This document shows positions 20,643 to 31,234 of a DNA stretch of 64,000 nucleotides, in pieces. The notes under the pieces are model-generated. The model searched no databases, was not told the DNA's origin, and worked only from the letters and a program-made list of their open reading frames with translations. The stretch lies in the NCBI GenBank assembly GCA_963738375.1, contig CAVTWL010000004.1, forward strand, positions 1,116,001 through 1,180,000. The letters are read 5' to 3'. The stretch comes from Bog-159 sp963738375 (GTDB lineage: Bacteria > Acidobacteriota > Terriglobia > Bryobacterales > Bryobacteraceae). The first letter of the stretch is position 1, and every line of letters starts with the position of its first letter. Made by a program: the position numbers and the translations under genes.

Positions 20643-20674
20643 GGTAGTGGCTCAGTTTGAACTGAGCCACTACC
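20643..20674. repeat. 32-bp near-perfect palindrome at the 5' edge of the truncated Fic gene
   Basis: The arms 20643-20657 and 20660-20674 (starting GGTAGTGGCTC and ending GAGCCACTACC) are perfect 15-bp reverse complements with a 2-base centre. There is no T-run, so a terminator role for uvrB is doubtful. It sits exactly where the recognisable Fic homology begins (EFRWDRDVLAQ in frame), so it may mark a rearrangement junction or be a mobile repeat. Confidence 0.65.
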
Positions 20675-20696
20675 CGAATTCCGGTGGGATCGCGAC

Positions 20697-21233
20697 GTGC
20701 TTGCGCAGGCGGAGGAGCGGTTTCTTTTTGGCGCCGGCATGTTCGCGGGCGCCGCACAGCATCTGAACGAGCAAGCCGCGGAACGTCTCACTTGGGAGGT
20801 GATGAGCACGGAAGCTTTGACCACGTCTGAAATCGAAGGTGAGACGCCAAACCGCGCCAGCGTGCAGTCCTCCATCCGGAAACACTTGGGGCTGGGCGCA
20901 GGGAGCAAGCGAGCGTCCGCGGCGGAAGAGGGCATTGCGGCGATGACGGTGAACGCACACCGTACGTACGCGGCGCCTCTTTCGGAGAGAACATTGTTTG
21001 ATTGGCAGGGGATGGTGATGCAGCTCAGTGCGAGTAAGTATATGGCAATTACCGGTGCATCGCCGGCAACGGCAACCCGCGACTTGGTGGATCTGGTTGA
21101 GAAGGGCGCGCTCAACCGGGAGGGTGAACACCGGCACGCGCGGTATCATCCTGCCACGCAGGTCAAAGAGCCTCAGCGCATTGTCATCGACCCACGCGGC
21201 GGGGTGGTCACCGGCGGGAGCGGAGGCGGGTGA
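20697..21233 (+). pseudogene. Fic/DUF4172-family protein lacking the Fic catalytic core
   Basis: The 178 residues combine two ends of a standard ~370-residue Fic protein. Residues ~1-100 match the N-terminal DUF4172 helices, with the Fic inhibitory helix motif (S/T)xxxE(G/N) in TTSEIEGE followed by the RASVQSSIRKHLGL helix and the LSERTLFDWQ helix. Residues ~108-160 match the C-terminal winged helix (YMAITGASPATATRDLVDLV, then EKGALNREGEHR). The ~190 residues between them, including the HPFxDGNGR AMPylation motif, are gone and the join is in frame. The true N-terminus is also missing beyond the palindrome. It is either a relic or an inhibitor/DNA-binding remnant. Confidence 0.7.
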
Positions 21234-21280
21234 CAAGGGCCGCCATGCTATTCTGAAAATCATACGAGGGCCCCGTCCAA

Positions 21281-22081
21281 ATGCGCCACCGCTTGCTCAT
21301 GTGCGGTAGTCTTGTGGCGATTTCGGTGACGGCTTTGTTTGCCTTCCAGGCCACGTTTCGGCAATTTCCGGGTATGGAGGACGATCATGTCCCCGTACCA
21401 CCCGATCCGTATGAGAAGACGGAGTGGGCATTCACCCGGCTGATGTATCCATCGGGGCGGCATGCCAGCGTTTTCGGGGCGACGGGCAGTTGGCCGACCG
21501 ATTATCCCAAGGCAGACCGGCAGTTCGTACAGGGAGTGCGGCGGCTCACGCGCATCCACGCGCGATCGAGCGAGCAGGTGGTGGATTTAGACGGCGACGA
21601 AGTCTTCAACTGGCCGTGGCTGTACGCGGTGGAAGTGGGCCACTGGAGCCTGACCGACGCGGAATGCGCCAAGATGCGGGAATACCTGCTGCGCGGCGGC
21701 TTCTTCATGTGCGACGACTTCCACGGGCGGGACGAATGGAATGTCTTTCTAGAAAGTATCCAGCGTGTCTTCCCGGACCGGCCGATTGTGGAAATCGATA
21801 ACCAGGATGCCATCTTCCACGTCTTATACGACATCAGCGAGCGTGTACAAGTGCCGGGCATACAATATTGGTACACTGGCCGGATCTGGGAAAAGGACGG
21901 AAAAACGCCGCACTGGCGGGCGATCTACGACGATCGCGGCCGGGTGATGGTGGCGATCTGTTTCAACCAGGATAACGGCGACGCCTGGGAGTGGGCGGAT
22001 CACCCGCGCTACCCGGAGCGGTACGCATCGCAAGCCTACCGGATGGGAATCAACTACATCATTTACGCGATGACGCACTAG
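21281..22081 (+). CDS. DUF4159 domain-containing secreted protein
   Basis: A 266-residue protein with signal sequence (MRHRLLMCGSLVAISVTALF). The DUF4159 core is recognised by FTRLMYPSG, YPKADRQFVQGVRRLTRI, DLDGDEVFNWPWLYAVEVGH, YLLRGGFFMCDDFHG, FPDRPIVEIDNQDAIFHVLY and the C-terminal MGINYIIYAMTH. DUF4159 has a glutamine-amidotransferase-like fold and habitually occurs beside MoxR, DUF58 and VWA genes, as here. It heads the operon 21281-34812; the next gene begins 14 bases later. Confidence 0.85.
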   Translation: MRHRLLMCGSLVAISVTALFAFQATFRQFPGMEDDHVPVPPDPYEKTEWAFTRLMYPSGRHASVFGATGSWPTDYPKADRQFVQGVRRLTRIHARSSEQVVDLDGDEVFNWPWLYAVEVGHWSLTDAECAKMREYLLRGGFFMCDDFHGRDEWNVFLESIQRVFPDRPIVEIDNQDAIFHVLYDISERVQVPGIQYWYTGRIWEKDGKTPHWRAIYDDRGRVMVAICFNQDNGDAWEWADHPRYPERYASQAYRMGINYIIYAMTH

Positions 22082-22095
22082 AACCCAGGGCCAAC

Positions 22096-24346
22096 ATGTT
22101 CGAGTTCCTGTTCAAGTATCCCGGCGCGGTCTTTCATAAGGGGCAGTTCGTGCTGCTGGGCGCGTGGCCCTTATGGGTGCTGGCGTTGGGCGTGGTCGCG
22201 GCGGCAGGTTTGCTTTACTGGCATGTTCGGCGAAACAGCGGAGCTCTGACGGGCGCGCGCCCCGCGGCGATCTGGCTTTTGGAGACGGCCATGGTGGCGC
22301 TGCTGCTGTTTCTGTTGTGGCACCCGGCGATTCAGCATTGCCACGCTGCGGCCGCAGCAGAATGTGGTTGCGGTGATGGTGGACGATTCGCGCAGCATGG
22401 CGATCGCGGATGGATCGCCGACGCGCAGCTCGCAGGCTGCCGCGGCGTTGAACGGCAAACTGCTGACGGCGCTCGGGCAGAAATTCCAAGTGCGGCTGTA
22501 TCGATTCGGCAAGGATGCCGAGCGGATTCAGAAGACCAGCCAGCTTACGGCGGCGGAACCGGCGACGCGGCTCGGCGACAGCTTGCAGCAGGTGCTGGCG
22601 GAATCGTCAACACTGCCGCTGGGAGCGGTGGTGCTGTTGTCGGACGGCGCGGACAACGCGGGCGGGATCGATCTAGAGACGATTTCGCAGATCCGGCAGC
22701 GGCGGATTCCAGTGAGCACGATTGGGTTCGGGAAGGATAAGCCGGAGAAGGATATCGAGATCAGCGATGCCGTGCTGCCGGCCCATGCGCTGGTGGATTC
22801 GCGATTGAGTGTGCTGGTGACCTTCCGGCAGTATGGCTATGCCGGGCAGAAGGCGCTGGTATCGGTGCGGGATGCGGGGAAAGTGGTGGCATCGCGGGAA
22901 GTGCAGTTGAAGGGGGATGGCGCTCCGCAAAGCGAGCCGCTGGTGTTCAATGCCGGCCTCGCGGGGCCGAAGACGTTGGAGATTTCGATCGATGCGCTGC
23001 GGGGGGAAGAGAATCGCGGGAACAACTCTGTGCGGCGGCTGATTAATGTGGAAACGCGCAAGCCGCGGATTTTGTATATCGAAGGCGAGCCGCGCTGGGA
23101 ATTCAAATTTATCCGGCGGGCGGCGGAAGACGATCGGAGCTTGCAACTGGCGTCGATGCTGCGGACCACGCAGAACAAGATTTACCGGCAGGGATTCGCG
23201 GATCAGAATGAACTGGCGGACGGGTTTCCGGCCAAGCCCGAGGAGTTATTCAATTTCGACGGGCTGATTGTGGGCAGCGTGGAAGCGAATTATTTCACGG
23301 CCGCGCAGCAGGATTCGATCAAGGAGTTTGCCAACCGGCGCGGAGGCGGCGTGCTGTTTCTGGGCGGACGTTTCGCGCTGGCGGAAGGCGGGTACGCGCA
23401 TTCTCCCCTGGCGGAGTTGTTGCCGGTGCAGGTTGCGGAGAACAAGGGCACGTTTCATCGGGATTTTTCGAACGAGGAACTAACGGCGCAGGGCAAAGCG
23501 AGCCTGATCACGCGGCTGGTGGAAGATCCGGAGCGGAATGCGGCGCGGTGGACCAGTATGCCGCAGGTGGCCAATTACAACGAAGTCGGGGACGCCAAGC
23601 CGGGCGCGGTGGTGCTGATGAATGTGGCGCCGGCGGGGCATCGCAAGACGCCGCTGCTGATTACGGAGAATTATGGGCGCGGCCGGACGGCGGTGTTCGC
23701 GAGCTCGGGAAGCTGGCGCTGGAAGATGTGGCAGGACCACACGGATACCACGCATGCGACGTTCTGGCAGCAGTTGATGCGGTATCTGGTGTCGGACAGT
23801 CCGGGACAGATCGTGGCGTCGACGGCGCGGCCGGTGGTGGAAGACGACGGGAAGGTGACGCTGCGGGCGGAGGTGCGGGACAAGGCGTTCAAAGGCGTGC
23901 CGAATGCGGTGGTGGAGGCGCACATTCTGGGGCCGGATGGGTCGGCGAGCAGCATCGAACTGACGCCGGTTCCTAATGAGGAAGGCGCGTACGCAGCGGC
24001 GTGGAGCGCGGATAAGGCGGGATCGTACACGGCGGAAATTGTCGCCGGGCGGGACAAAGAGGAGTTAGGACGGGCGACCACCATCTTCCGGCGGGAAGAC
24101 GGCGTGGCGGAGAGCTTCCACACCGCGCAGAATCGCGAACTGTTGGAAAAGCTGGCCGATGAAACGGGCGGCAAGTATTACAAGGCGGCGGACGCGGACA
24201 AGCTGGCCGATGAAGTCTCCTATTCGGAGGCAGGGATCACGACGCGGGAGACCAAGGATTTGTGGGACATGCCGGCAGTATTTTTGCTGGCGCTGCTGTT
24301 GCGCGGGTCGGAATGGATGCTGCGGCGCAGGTGGGGGGTGGTATGA
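22096..24346 (+). CDS. Membrane VWA protein with glutamine-amidotransferase-like domain, frameshifted once
   Basis: The first frame encodes two N-terminal membrane helices (FVLLGAWPLWVLALGVVAAA and WLLETAMVALLLFLLWHPAI). After an indel near 22340 the main frame continues TLRPQQNVVAVMVDDSRSMA, a VWA domain with MIDAS motif DDSRSM and DGADNAGG. Next come Ig-like segments, a class I GATase-like region (GLIVGSVEANYF, GGGVLFLGGRFALAEGGYAH) and a C-terminal membrane helix (AVFLLALLLRG). About 750 residues. VWA proteins of this kind partner MoxR ATPases. The stop overlaps the next start (ATGA). Confidence 0.82.
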
Positions 24347-25257
24347 AGCTGCTGCTGGCATTGCTGCTGAGCGCGGCGCCGCTGCAGGCGACCACGTTTT
24401 ATCTGACGGTGACGGGGTTGGGGGGGGAGCCCGACTACGAGCAGCATTTCGCGATGTGGGCGAAGGATATCGACAAAGCCCTGAAGGGCGCGCCGGATGC
24501 GGCGGTGCAGACGCTGGTGAATGCGACACGGGAACAGGTGCGGAGCGCGCTGGACGGCATCGCTCGGCAGGCGAAGCCACAGGATGCGCTGGTGGTGATG
24601 CTGATCGGGCACGGCAGCTACGACGGGCTTGAATACAAGATCAATTTGCAGGGACCGGACATGACGGCGGCGGAGCTGGCATCGCTGTTGGACCGAATTC
24701 CGGCTACCCGTCAGCTTGTGGTGGACATGACCAGCGCGAGCGGCGGCGCGATTGCGGCCCTGCGGAAGACGAATCGCGTGGTGATTACCGCGACGAAAGC
24801 GGGCACGGAGAAGAACGCCACGGTCTTTGCGCGGTATTGGGTAGACGCGTTAAGCGACGCGGCGGCGGATACGGACAAAAACGACGTGATTTCCGCGTTG
24901 GAGGCATTCCGGTTCGCGGATAAGAAGACGGTGGCGTATTTCGAACAGCAGAACCGGCTGGCGACGGAGCATGCCGTGCTGGAAGATACCGGCAAGGGCG
25001 AAGGAGTGCGCGCGCCAGGGCCGGAGAATGGCGAAGGGATGCTGGCGGCTCAGTTCCCGCTGTTGCGGATTGGGGCGGCGGCGGCCGCGGCGAAGGATCC
25101 GGCGAAGATGCAGTTGATTAGCAAGAAGGAAGATCTGGAGCGGCAGATCGATCAACTGAAATACGACAAAGCGGCGATTCCTCCGGATGAATATAAGAAG
25201 CAGTTGGGCGTGCTACTGCTGCAGTTGGCGCAGACTCAGGAGCAGATCGACAAATGA
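24343..25257 (+). CDS. Secreted caspase-like (C13/C14-fold) protein with Ser in place of catalytic Cys
   Basis: The 304-residue protein has a signal peptide (MKLLLALLLSAAPLQATTFY). A caspase/legumain-like fold is suggested by the strand ALVVMLIGHGSYDG carrying the catalytic His90 and the strand QLVVDMTSASGGAIAALRK, which aligns with the Cys-box (x-A-C-x-S-G). The position expected to be Cys is Ser131, so it is either a Ser variant or a pseudo-protease. Later residues include DTDKNDVISALEAFRFADKK and a C-terminal coiled-coil (KKEDLERQIDQLKYDKAAIP). Start and stop overlap both neighbours by ATGA, so it is firmly part of the operon. Confidence 0.7.
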   Translation: MKLLLALLLSAAPLQATTFYLTVTGLGGEPDYEQHFAMWAKDIDKALKGAPDAAVQTLVNATREQVRSALDGIARQAKPQDALVVMLIGHGSYDGLEYKINLQGPDMTAAELASLLDRIPATRQLVVDMTSASGGAIAALRKTNRVVITATKAGTEKNATVFARYWVDALSDAAADTDKNDVISALEAFRFADKKTVAYFEQQNRLATEHAVLEDTGKGEGVRAPGPENGEGMLAAQFPLLRIGAAAAAAKDPAKMQLISKKEDLERQIDQLKYDKAAIPPDEYKKQLGVLLLQLAQTQEQIDK

Positions 25258-27323
25258 AACTCCTGGTAGCCATCCTGTGTGCAACGGCGGTGGCCTTCGC
25301 GGCGCAAGGGGACGAGCAAGCCGAAGCGTTGTGGAAGCAGCGTCGCTACCAGGAAGCGAACGATGCCTTCCGCGCGCTGGTGGCGGCGCATCCGAAGAAC
25401 GCGGAGTATCGGGTACGGTGGGGACGGCTGTTTCTGGAACGGTTCAATGCGCCGGACGCGGCCAAGCTGTTCGACGAGGCGTTGGAGATCGAACCCAAGC
25501 GGGCCGATGCTTTACTGGGGCTGGCGCTGGTGGCGGCAGAAAACTACGACGCGCAGGCCGACCAAATTCGCCAGGCAGGCACTGGAGGCAGATCCGAAGC
25601 TGGTGGAGGCGCAAGAGCTGCTGGCGCGGCTGGCGCTCGAAGACAGCGATCCGGTGAAGGCGGCGGAAGAAGCGCGCAAGGCATTGAAGATGGCGCCGGA
25701 CTCGGCGCAGGCCAAGGTGATTCTGGCGACGATCGACTGGTTGGACGACAAACCCGAGACCTCCTGGGATCCGCATGACGGGCCGGCGTATGAGACGGCG
25801 GCGACGCATTCTGGTGTTGAACCGGCGTTACGAAGAGGGCATCAAGCTGTTTCGCAAGGCGATCGCGGCGCAGCCGGATTTGTGGAGCGCGCACTCGCAG
25901 TTGGGCATCAACCTGATGCGGCTGGGGCGGGAGGCGGAAGCGCGGAAGGAACTGGAGCTCTGCTACGAGAACGGGTACCGCGACGCCCACGGTCAACACG
26001 CTGACGGCTGATGGACAGTTACAAGAACTTCGTCACTTATAAGACCGAGCGGACCGTGTCTGCGGCTGCACAAGAAAGAAGCGGAGCTGCTGCATCCGTA
26101 TTTTGAAGCCGAGATGCTGCGGGCGCTGGCTACCTACGACAAGAAGTATCAGTTTCACCTGGCGAAGCCGGTGCAAGTGGAAGTCTATCCGGACCACGAA
26201 GATTTCGCGGTGCGGACCATGGGGATGCCGGGCTTGGGCGCGCTGGGCGTGACGTTCGGCTACGTGGTGGCGATGGACAGCCCGTCGGGGCGTCCGCCCG
26301 GCACGTTCCATTGGGCGAGCACCATGTGGCACGAACTGAGCCACGTGTACGTCCTGAATATGACCAACTTCCGCGTGCCGCGCTGGTTCACGGAAGGGAT
26401 GGCGGTACACGAGGAGACGGCGGCATCGCCGGAATGGGGCGACCGGCTGGATCCGCACGTGATCATGGCGATCAAGGACAAGAAGCTGCTGCCGGTGGCG
26501 GAACTGGATCGCGGCTTCGTGCGGCCGAGTTATCCGGCGCAGGTGGTGGTTTCTTACTTTCCAGGCAGGGCGGATCTGCGATTACATCAACGAACATTGG
26601 GGCTGGCCGAAGTTACTGGCGATGATCCACGATTTCGCGGGCGGCGCGGCCACGCCGGCGGTGATTGAGAAGGAGCTGGGCATCAAGCCGGAAGAATTCG
26701 ATAAACAGTTTTTGGCCGCGCTCAACGCCGAGACCAAGACGACGGTGGATGGCTTCGATGAATGGGGCAAGGATCTGAAAAAGCTGGCGGGCGAATATAA
26801 GAACCACGATTACGCGGCCGTGATTCACGACGGCCCGGCGCTGCGCGATATTTATCCGGACTATGTGGAGGCGGGCAACGTTTACCAATTCTTAGCCGAT
26901 GCTTACATCGATAAGGGCGACAAACCGGCCGCCATCGGAGAGCTGGAACGCTACGCCAAGGTAGGCGGACGCAGCCCTGATACACTGAAGCAATTGGCCA
27001 CCCTCCTCGAAGAGGCCGGCAAGCGTAAGGAGGCCGCCGAAACGCTGGACCGGCTCAATTATATCCAGCCAATCGATGAGGATCTACACAGGCGCTTGGG
27101 CGATTTGTGGCTGAGTTTGGGAAACACCGCCGGCGCGATTCGCGAGTATCAGGCGGTACTGGCGAAGACACCCACCGATCCCGCCGCCTCCCATTTTAAT
27201 CTGGCAAAAGCTTACCGTTCGGCGCAGAAGCCGGAAGCGGCTAAGGACGAGCTGATCCTGTCACTCGAAGCCGCGCCGGGCTTCCGTCCCGCGCAGAAGA
27301 TGTTACTGGAGCTATCCAAATAA
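25254..27323 (+). CDS. Secreted TPR protein with peptidase MA-like (HExxH) domain, multiply frameshifted
   Basis: Four or five indels (near 25560, 25785, 25985-26050 and 26570) split one gene of about 690 codons. It has a signal peptide (MKLLVAILCATAVAFAAQ), N-terminal TPRs (WKQRRYQEANDAFRALVAA), and a gluzincin domain with zinc motif HELSH (about 26329-26343) and the downstream Glu in RWFTEGMAVHEE. An insertion helix region (HWGWPKLLAMIHDFAGG) and C-terminal TPRs ending in RPAQKMLLELSK follow. Peptidase MA proteins are predicted secreted zinc proteases. The pairing with TPRs is common in Acidobacteria. The start overlaps the caspase-like stop, and moxR follows 4 bases after its end. Confidence 0.75.
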
Positions 27324-27327
27324 CTAT

Positions 27328-28351
27328 ATGTCCACCACAGTGACCCAGTTAGACCCTGAAGTGCTGCGCGGCCGGATCGGCCGGTTTCGCGAAGTGCAGG
27401 CGGAGATCGTGCGCCAGGTGCGGCGTGTGATCGTAGGACAGGAAGAAGTCCTGGAGGAGGTGATGATCGCTTTGTTCGTGGGCGGGCATTGCCTGATTAC
27501 GGGCTTGCCCGGCACCGCCAAGACGCTGCTGGTCCGCACCATGGCGCAGACGCTGGGGCTGGTATTCAAACGCATCCAGTTCACGCCGGACCTGATGCCT
27601 TCCGACATCACGGGGACGGATATTATCGAGGAAGATCCGACCACGGGGCACCGCACGTGGACGTTCGTGAAGGGGCCGATTTTCGCCAACGTGCTGCTAG
27701 CGGACGAAATCAACCGTACGCCGCCGAAGACGCAATCGGCGCTGCTGGAGGCGATGCAGGAACTGGCCTGCACGGTACGCGGGAACAACTACAAGCTGCC
27801 GGGGCCGTTCTTCGTGCTGGCGACGCAGAACCCCATCGAGCTGGAGGGCACTTATCCGCTGCCGGAGGCTCAGTTGGATCGTTTCCTGTTCAATACGGTG
27901 CTGAGTTACTTGAGCGCGAACGAGGAGATGCAGGTGGTGGACCTGACCACGACGACGCATGTGGCGCAGGCGGACCCGGTGACCACGGCCGCAGGAAATT
28001 CTGGACTTCCAGCAGCTGGTTCGCATGGTGCCGATCGGGGAGTCGGTGGCGCGGTATGCGATCGACCTGGTGCGGGCAACGCGCGCGAGTGACGAGAGCG
28101 CTCCGGATTTCGTGAAGAAGTATGTGAACTACGGAGCGAGCGTGCGCGCGGCGCAGTTCCTGGTGCTGGCGGCGAAGGCGAGAGCGCTGATGAAGGGCCG
28201 TTATCACGTTACTTACGAGGACATCCGGGCACTGTACACGCCGGTGCTGCGGCATCGCATCCTGCTGAATTTTCATGCGGAGTCAGACCGGCTGAAGCAG
28301 GACGATATTCTGCGGAAGCTGCTGGATTTGAAGAGCGCACCGAAGGAATAG
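27328..28351 (+). CDS. MoxR-family AAA+ ATPase, frameshifted once
   Basis: MoxR ATPases act as chaperones that mature or remodel protein complexes together with VWA-domain partners. Frame one has Walker A GLPGTAKT, the FTPDLMPSDITGTDI segment, Walker B LLADEINRTPPKTQSALLEA and sensor 1 VLATQNPIELEGTYPLPEA. After an indel near 27985 frame two has LVRMVPIGESVARYAIDLV and the C-terminal lid through LLDLKSAPKE. About 341 residues, normal for MoxR. The DUF58 gene starts 9 bases downstream. Confidence 0.92.
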
Positions 28352-28360
28352 CGGCTTGCC

Positions 28361-29248
28361 ATGCTGCAGCGATTTCTAGATCCGGCAACGCTGGCGTCCA
28401 TCTCGGGCCTCGACCTGGTGGCCAAGACGGTGGTGGACGGGTTCATTTCCGGCCTGCACCGGTCGCCCGATTACGGGTTCAGCCAGGAATTCGCGGAGTA
28501 TCGCGCGTACACGCCGGGCGACGATCTGCGGCATGTCGATTGGAACGTGTTCGCACGCAGCGAACGCGTGTATTTGAAGAAATACCGCGGGGAGACCAAC
28601 TCGCAGCTACTGGTTTTGGTGGACGCCAGCGCTTCCATGAGCTACGGCTCGCACGCGGTGAATAAGCTCGATTACGCGCGTTATTTGAGCGCATCGCTCT
28701 GCTACCTGGCGCATGCGCAGCGGGATGCGGCGGGGCTGATCGTCTTCGACGAGCACGTGCGGAATTACGTGGCGCCTTCGACCCGGCAGGGACAATTGTT
28801 CCGGCTGCTGCATGCCATCGAGAACGCGGTAGCGGGGACGCACACGGATTTCGCCAAGCCGTTCACGCATTTTCTGGAGTTCACACGGCGGCGCGGGATC
28901 GCGGTGGTGATTTCGGATTTCTACGAGCGCCCGGAGACCATTGTGAAGACGGTGGAACCGCTGCGCTTCCGCGGCAATGAAGTGATCCTGTTTCATGTGC
29001 TCGATCCGCAGGAGATTGCGCCGAAGTTTCGCGAGCCGGTCTTGTTGACGGATTTGGAGACAAGCGGGACGCTGGAAGTTTCCCCGGAATATGCGCGCGG
29101 CGAGTACCGGCACAAGATCGACGCACACATTGCAGCGCTGCGCGACCAGGCCAAGGGCGCGGGGCTGGATTATTTTCTGATGGACACGGGGCGTCCGCTG
29201 GATGAAGGATTGCGCGAGTATCTGGGCGTGCGGCAGGGGAGGCTATAG
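28361..29248 (+). CDS. DUF58 domain protein
   Basis: This 295-residue protein has the DUF58 hallmark region FAEYRAYTPGDDLRHVDWNV, then ARSERVYLKKYRGETN, followed by a VWA-like fold with the degenerate MIDAS LLVLVDASASMSYG and a C-terminal FLMDTGRPLDEGLREYLG. DUF58 genes almost always follow moxR and likely couple the ATPase to VWA client or effector proteins. It lies between moxR and the BatA-type gene, which begins at the next base. Confidence 0.92.
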   Translation: MLQRFLDPATLASISGLDLVAKTVVDGFISGLHRSPDYGFSQEFAEYRAYTPGDDLRHVDWNVFARSERVYLKKYRGETNSQLLVLVDASASMSYGSHAVNKLDYARYLSASLCYLAHAQRDAAGLIVFDEHVRNYVAPSTRQGQLFRLLHAIENAVAGTHTDFAKPFTHFLEFTRRRGIAVVISDFYERPETIVKTVEPLRFRGNEVILFHVLDPQEIAPKFREPVLLTDLETSGTLEVSPEYARGEYRHKIDAHIAALRDQAKGAGLDYFLMDTGRPLDEGLREYLGVRQGRL

Positions 29249-31234
29249 ATGGGCCTGCTGGCGCCGTGGGCTTTGGCGGGAGTGCTGACGGTGGGGCTGC
29301 CGGTGTGGCTGCACCTGCTGCGGAAGCACAAGACGACGCCGGTGCCCTTCAGTTCGCTGATGTTCTTCGAGCGGCGGACGCAGAGTTCCATCAAGCACAG
29401 GCGGCTGCAATATCTGCTGCTGCTGGCTCTGCGCGCGGCGGTGCTGGCTTTGCTGGCGTTCGCGTTTGCACGGCCTTATCTGGAGTCGCGGATCGCGGCT
29501 TTGGCGGGCGGGCCGAAGCTGACGGTGCTGGCGATCGACAATTCGTTCAGCATGCGCGATGGAGATCATCTGGCGCAGGCCAAGAGGGAAGCGGCGGGCG
29601 TCGCGTCGAAGCTGCGGGCCGAGGACAAACTGCAGGTGCTGGCGTTCGGATCGCAGGTTCAAGTGATGGGCGATGCGGCGGCGGCCATCCAGCTCATCGA
29701 ACCGAGCGATGCGCGGAGCTCTTTTGCGGAGCTTTCGCGGGCGCTGCGGGCGATTGGGAAGGCGTCGCGGATGCCGGTGGAAGCGCATTTGTTTTCGGAC
29801 ATGCAGAAGTCGTCGCTGCCGGCAAATTTCGCGGACTTGCGGCTGGGGGAAGGCGTGCAGTTGATCGCTCATCCGGTGGCGGACAAGCGGACAGGCAATT
29901 TCGCAGTGGAGAATGTGAACGCGCCGCGGCGGGTTTACGGATCGGGGAAGGCGCGCGTGGAGGCGACCGTCGCGGGTTATGGCACGGAGCAAGCCAAGCG
30001 GCGCGCGGCTCTGATGCTGAACGGCCGGGAGATGGATGCCAAGTCCGTGGACGTGCCGGCGGGTGGGCGCGCGACGGTGGAGTTCACCGGCGTGGAGCTG
30101 CCTTATGGGTTGAATCGCGGCGAAGTGCGGATCGACTCCGCCGACCAGCTTCCCGACGACGACCGCTTCCACTTCGCCATCGAACGCGCCGAGGCTCGTA
30201 AGGTGCTTTTTGTTCACGATGGCCGCAATCGCGACGCGTTGTATTTCAAGACGGCTTTGGAAGCGGCGGCTGAGTCGGCTTATGCGGTGGAAGCTGTCAC
30301 GCCGGAACAGAGCGCCAATCTGGATTTGCATCATTATGCTTTTGTCACGCTTTCGGATGTGGGCGTTCTGCCGGGCTCGTTTGAAAGTTCGCTGCGGGAT
30401 TATGTCCGCGGCGGCGGTTCGGTGCTGATCGCCCTGGGAGCGCAATCGGCGCTGCGGAGCCGGGTTCCAGTGTTCGATGAGGCGGTCGTGGAGCCGAGGT
30501 ATTACGCGCGGGATGCGGAGCGGTTTCAGAGCGCGGCGTGGCTGGACGAAGGGCATCCTTCGATCCGCAATGCGCAGCATTGGGACGATGTGAAGTTCTA
30601 TCAAGCGGTGCGGGTGAACGCGGGATCGGCGCACGTGGCGGCGAAGCTGGGCGACGATACGCCACTACTGCTGGAGAAACAGGTGGGTGAAGGACGGGCG
30701 CTGGTATTCGCCTCGACCTTCGACAATGTGGCTAACGATTTCCCGCTGCACGCGTCGTTTGTACCGTTCATCGAGCACACGGCGAACTATTTGGCGCGGC
30801 AGGAAGAAGGGCCGAGCAACTACACGGTGGGATCGTTTCTAGAATTGCGGCAGGCGAAACAGCAAGGCGCGGCGGTGGATGTTCTGGATCCTAAGGGCGA
30901 GCGGGCTTTGACGCTGGACGAAGCCACGCGCTCGCAGACTATGCCGTTGACGATGGCGGGATTCTACGATGTGAAGCGCCCCAGCGGACAACATGAACTG
31001 GTGGCGGTGAATGCGGACCGCCGGGAGTCGGACCTGGAGGTACTGCCGGCGGAGACGTTGGCGTTGTGGCAGAATACGGCTCAGGGGCAGCAGAACGCAG
31101 GTTCCGGCGGCGAAGCGGAAGGGCCCAAGCCAATTGAGTTCTGGTGGTACGTATTGATCGCGGTGCTGTTGCTGGCGGTGGCGGAGTCGTTACTGGGCAA
31201 CAAACATCTTGCGGTGGATCAAGAGGCGGCATGA
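29249..31234 (+). CDS. BatA-type membrane protein with VWA domain
   Basis: The 661-residue protein opens with the BatA N-terminal pair of helices (LLAPWALAGVLTVGLPVWLH and LLLLALRAAVLALLAFAFAR), then a periplasmic VWA domain with MIDAS DNSFSM. A long beta-rich region (AVENVNAPRRVYGSGKARVE, PAGGRATVEFTGVELPYGLN) and a GATase-like stretch (VTLSDVGVLPGSFESSLRDY, VRGGGSVLIALG) follow, with a C-terminal helix (FWWYVLIAVLLLAVAESLL). It resembles the second VWA gene of this operon in plan, suggesting a heteromeric pair. The stop overlaps the next start (ATGA). Confidence 0.88.
   Translation: MGLLAPWALAGVLTVGLPVWLHLLRKHKTTPVPFSSLMFFERRTQSSIKHRRLQYLLLLALRAAVLALLAFAFARPYLESRIAALAGGPKLTVLAIDNSFSMRDGDHLAQAKREAAGVASKLRAEDKLQVLAFGSQVQVMGDAAAAIQLIEPSDARSSFAELSRALRAIGKASRMPVEAHLFSDMQKSSLPANFADLRLGEGVQLIAHPVADKRTGNFAVENVNAPRRVYGSGKARVEATVAGYGTEQAKRRAALMLNGREMDAKSVDVPAGGRATVEFTGVELPYGLNRGEVRIDSADQLPDDDRFHFAIERAEARKVLFVHDGRNRDALYFKTALEAAAESAYAVEAVTPEQSANLDLHHYAFVTLSDVGVLPGSFESSLRDYVRGGGSVLIALGAQSALRSRVPVFDEAVVEPRYYARDAERFQSAAWLDEGHPSIRNAQHWDDVKFYQAVRVNAGSAHVAAKLGDDTPLLLEKQVGEGRALVFASTFDNVANDFPLHASFVPFIEHTANYLARQEEGPSNYTVGSFLELRQAKQQGAAVDVLDPKGERALTLDEATRSQTMPLTMAGFYDVKRPSGQHELVAVNADRRESDLEVLPAETLALWQNTAQGQQNAGSGGEAEGPKPIEFWWYVLIAVLLLAVAESLLGNKHLAVDQEAA

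Noticed and set aside
29243..30634. A 463-residue minus-strand open frame
   Set aside because: Antisense to the BatA-type VWA gene; His/Arg/Gln-rich without any recognised motif.
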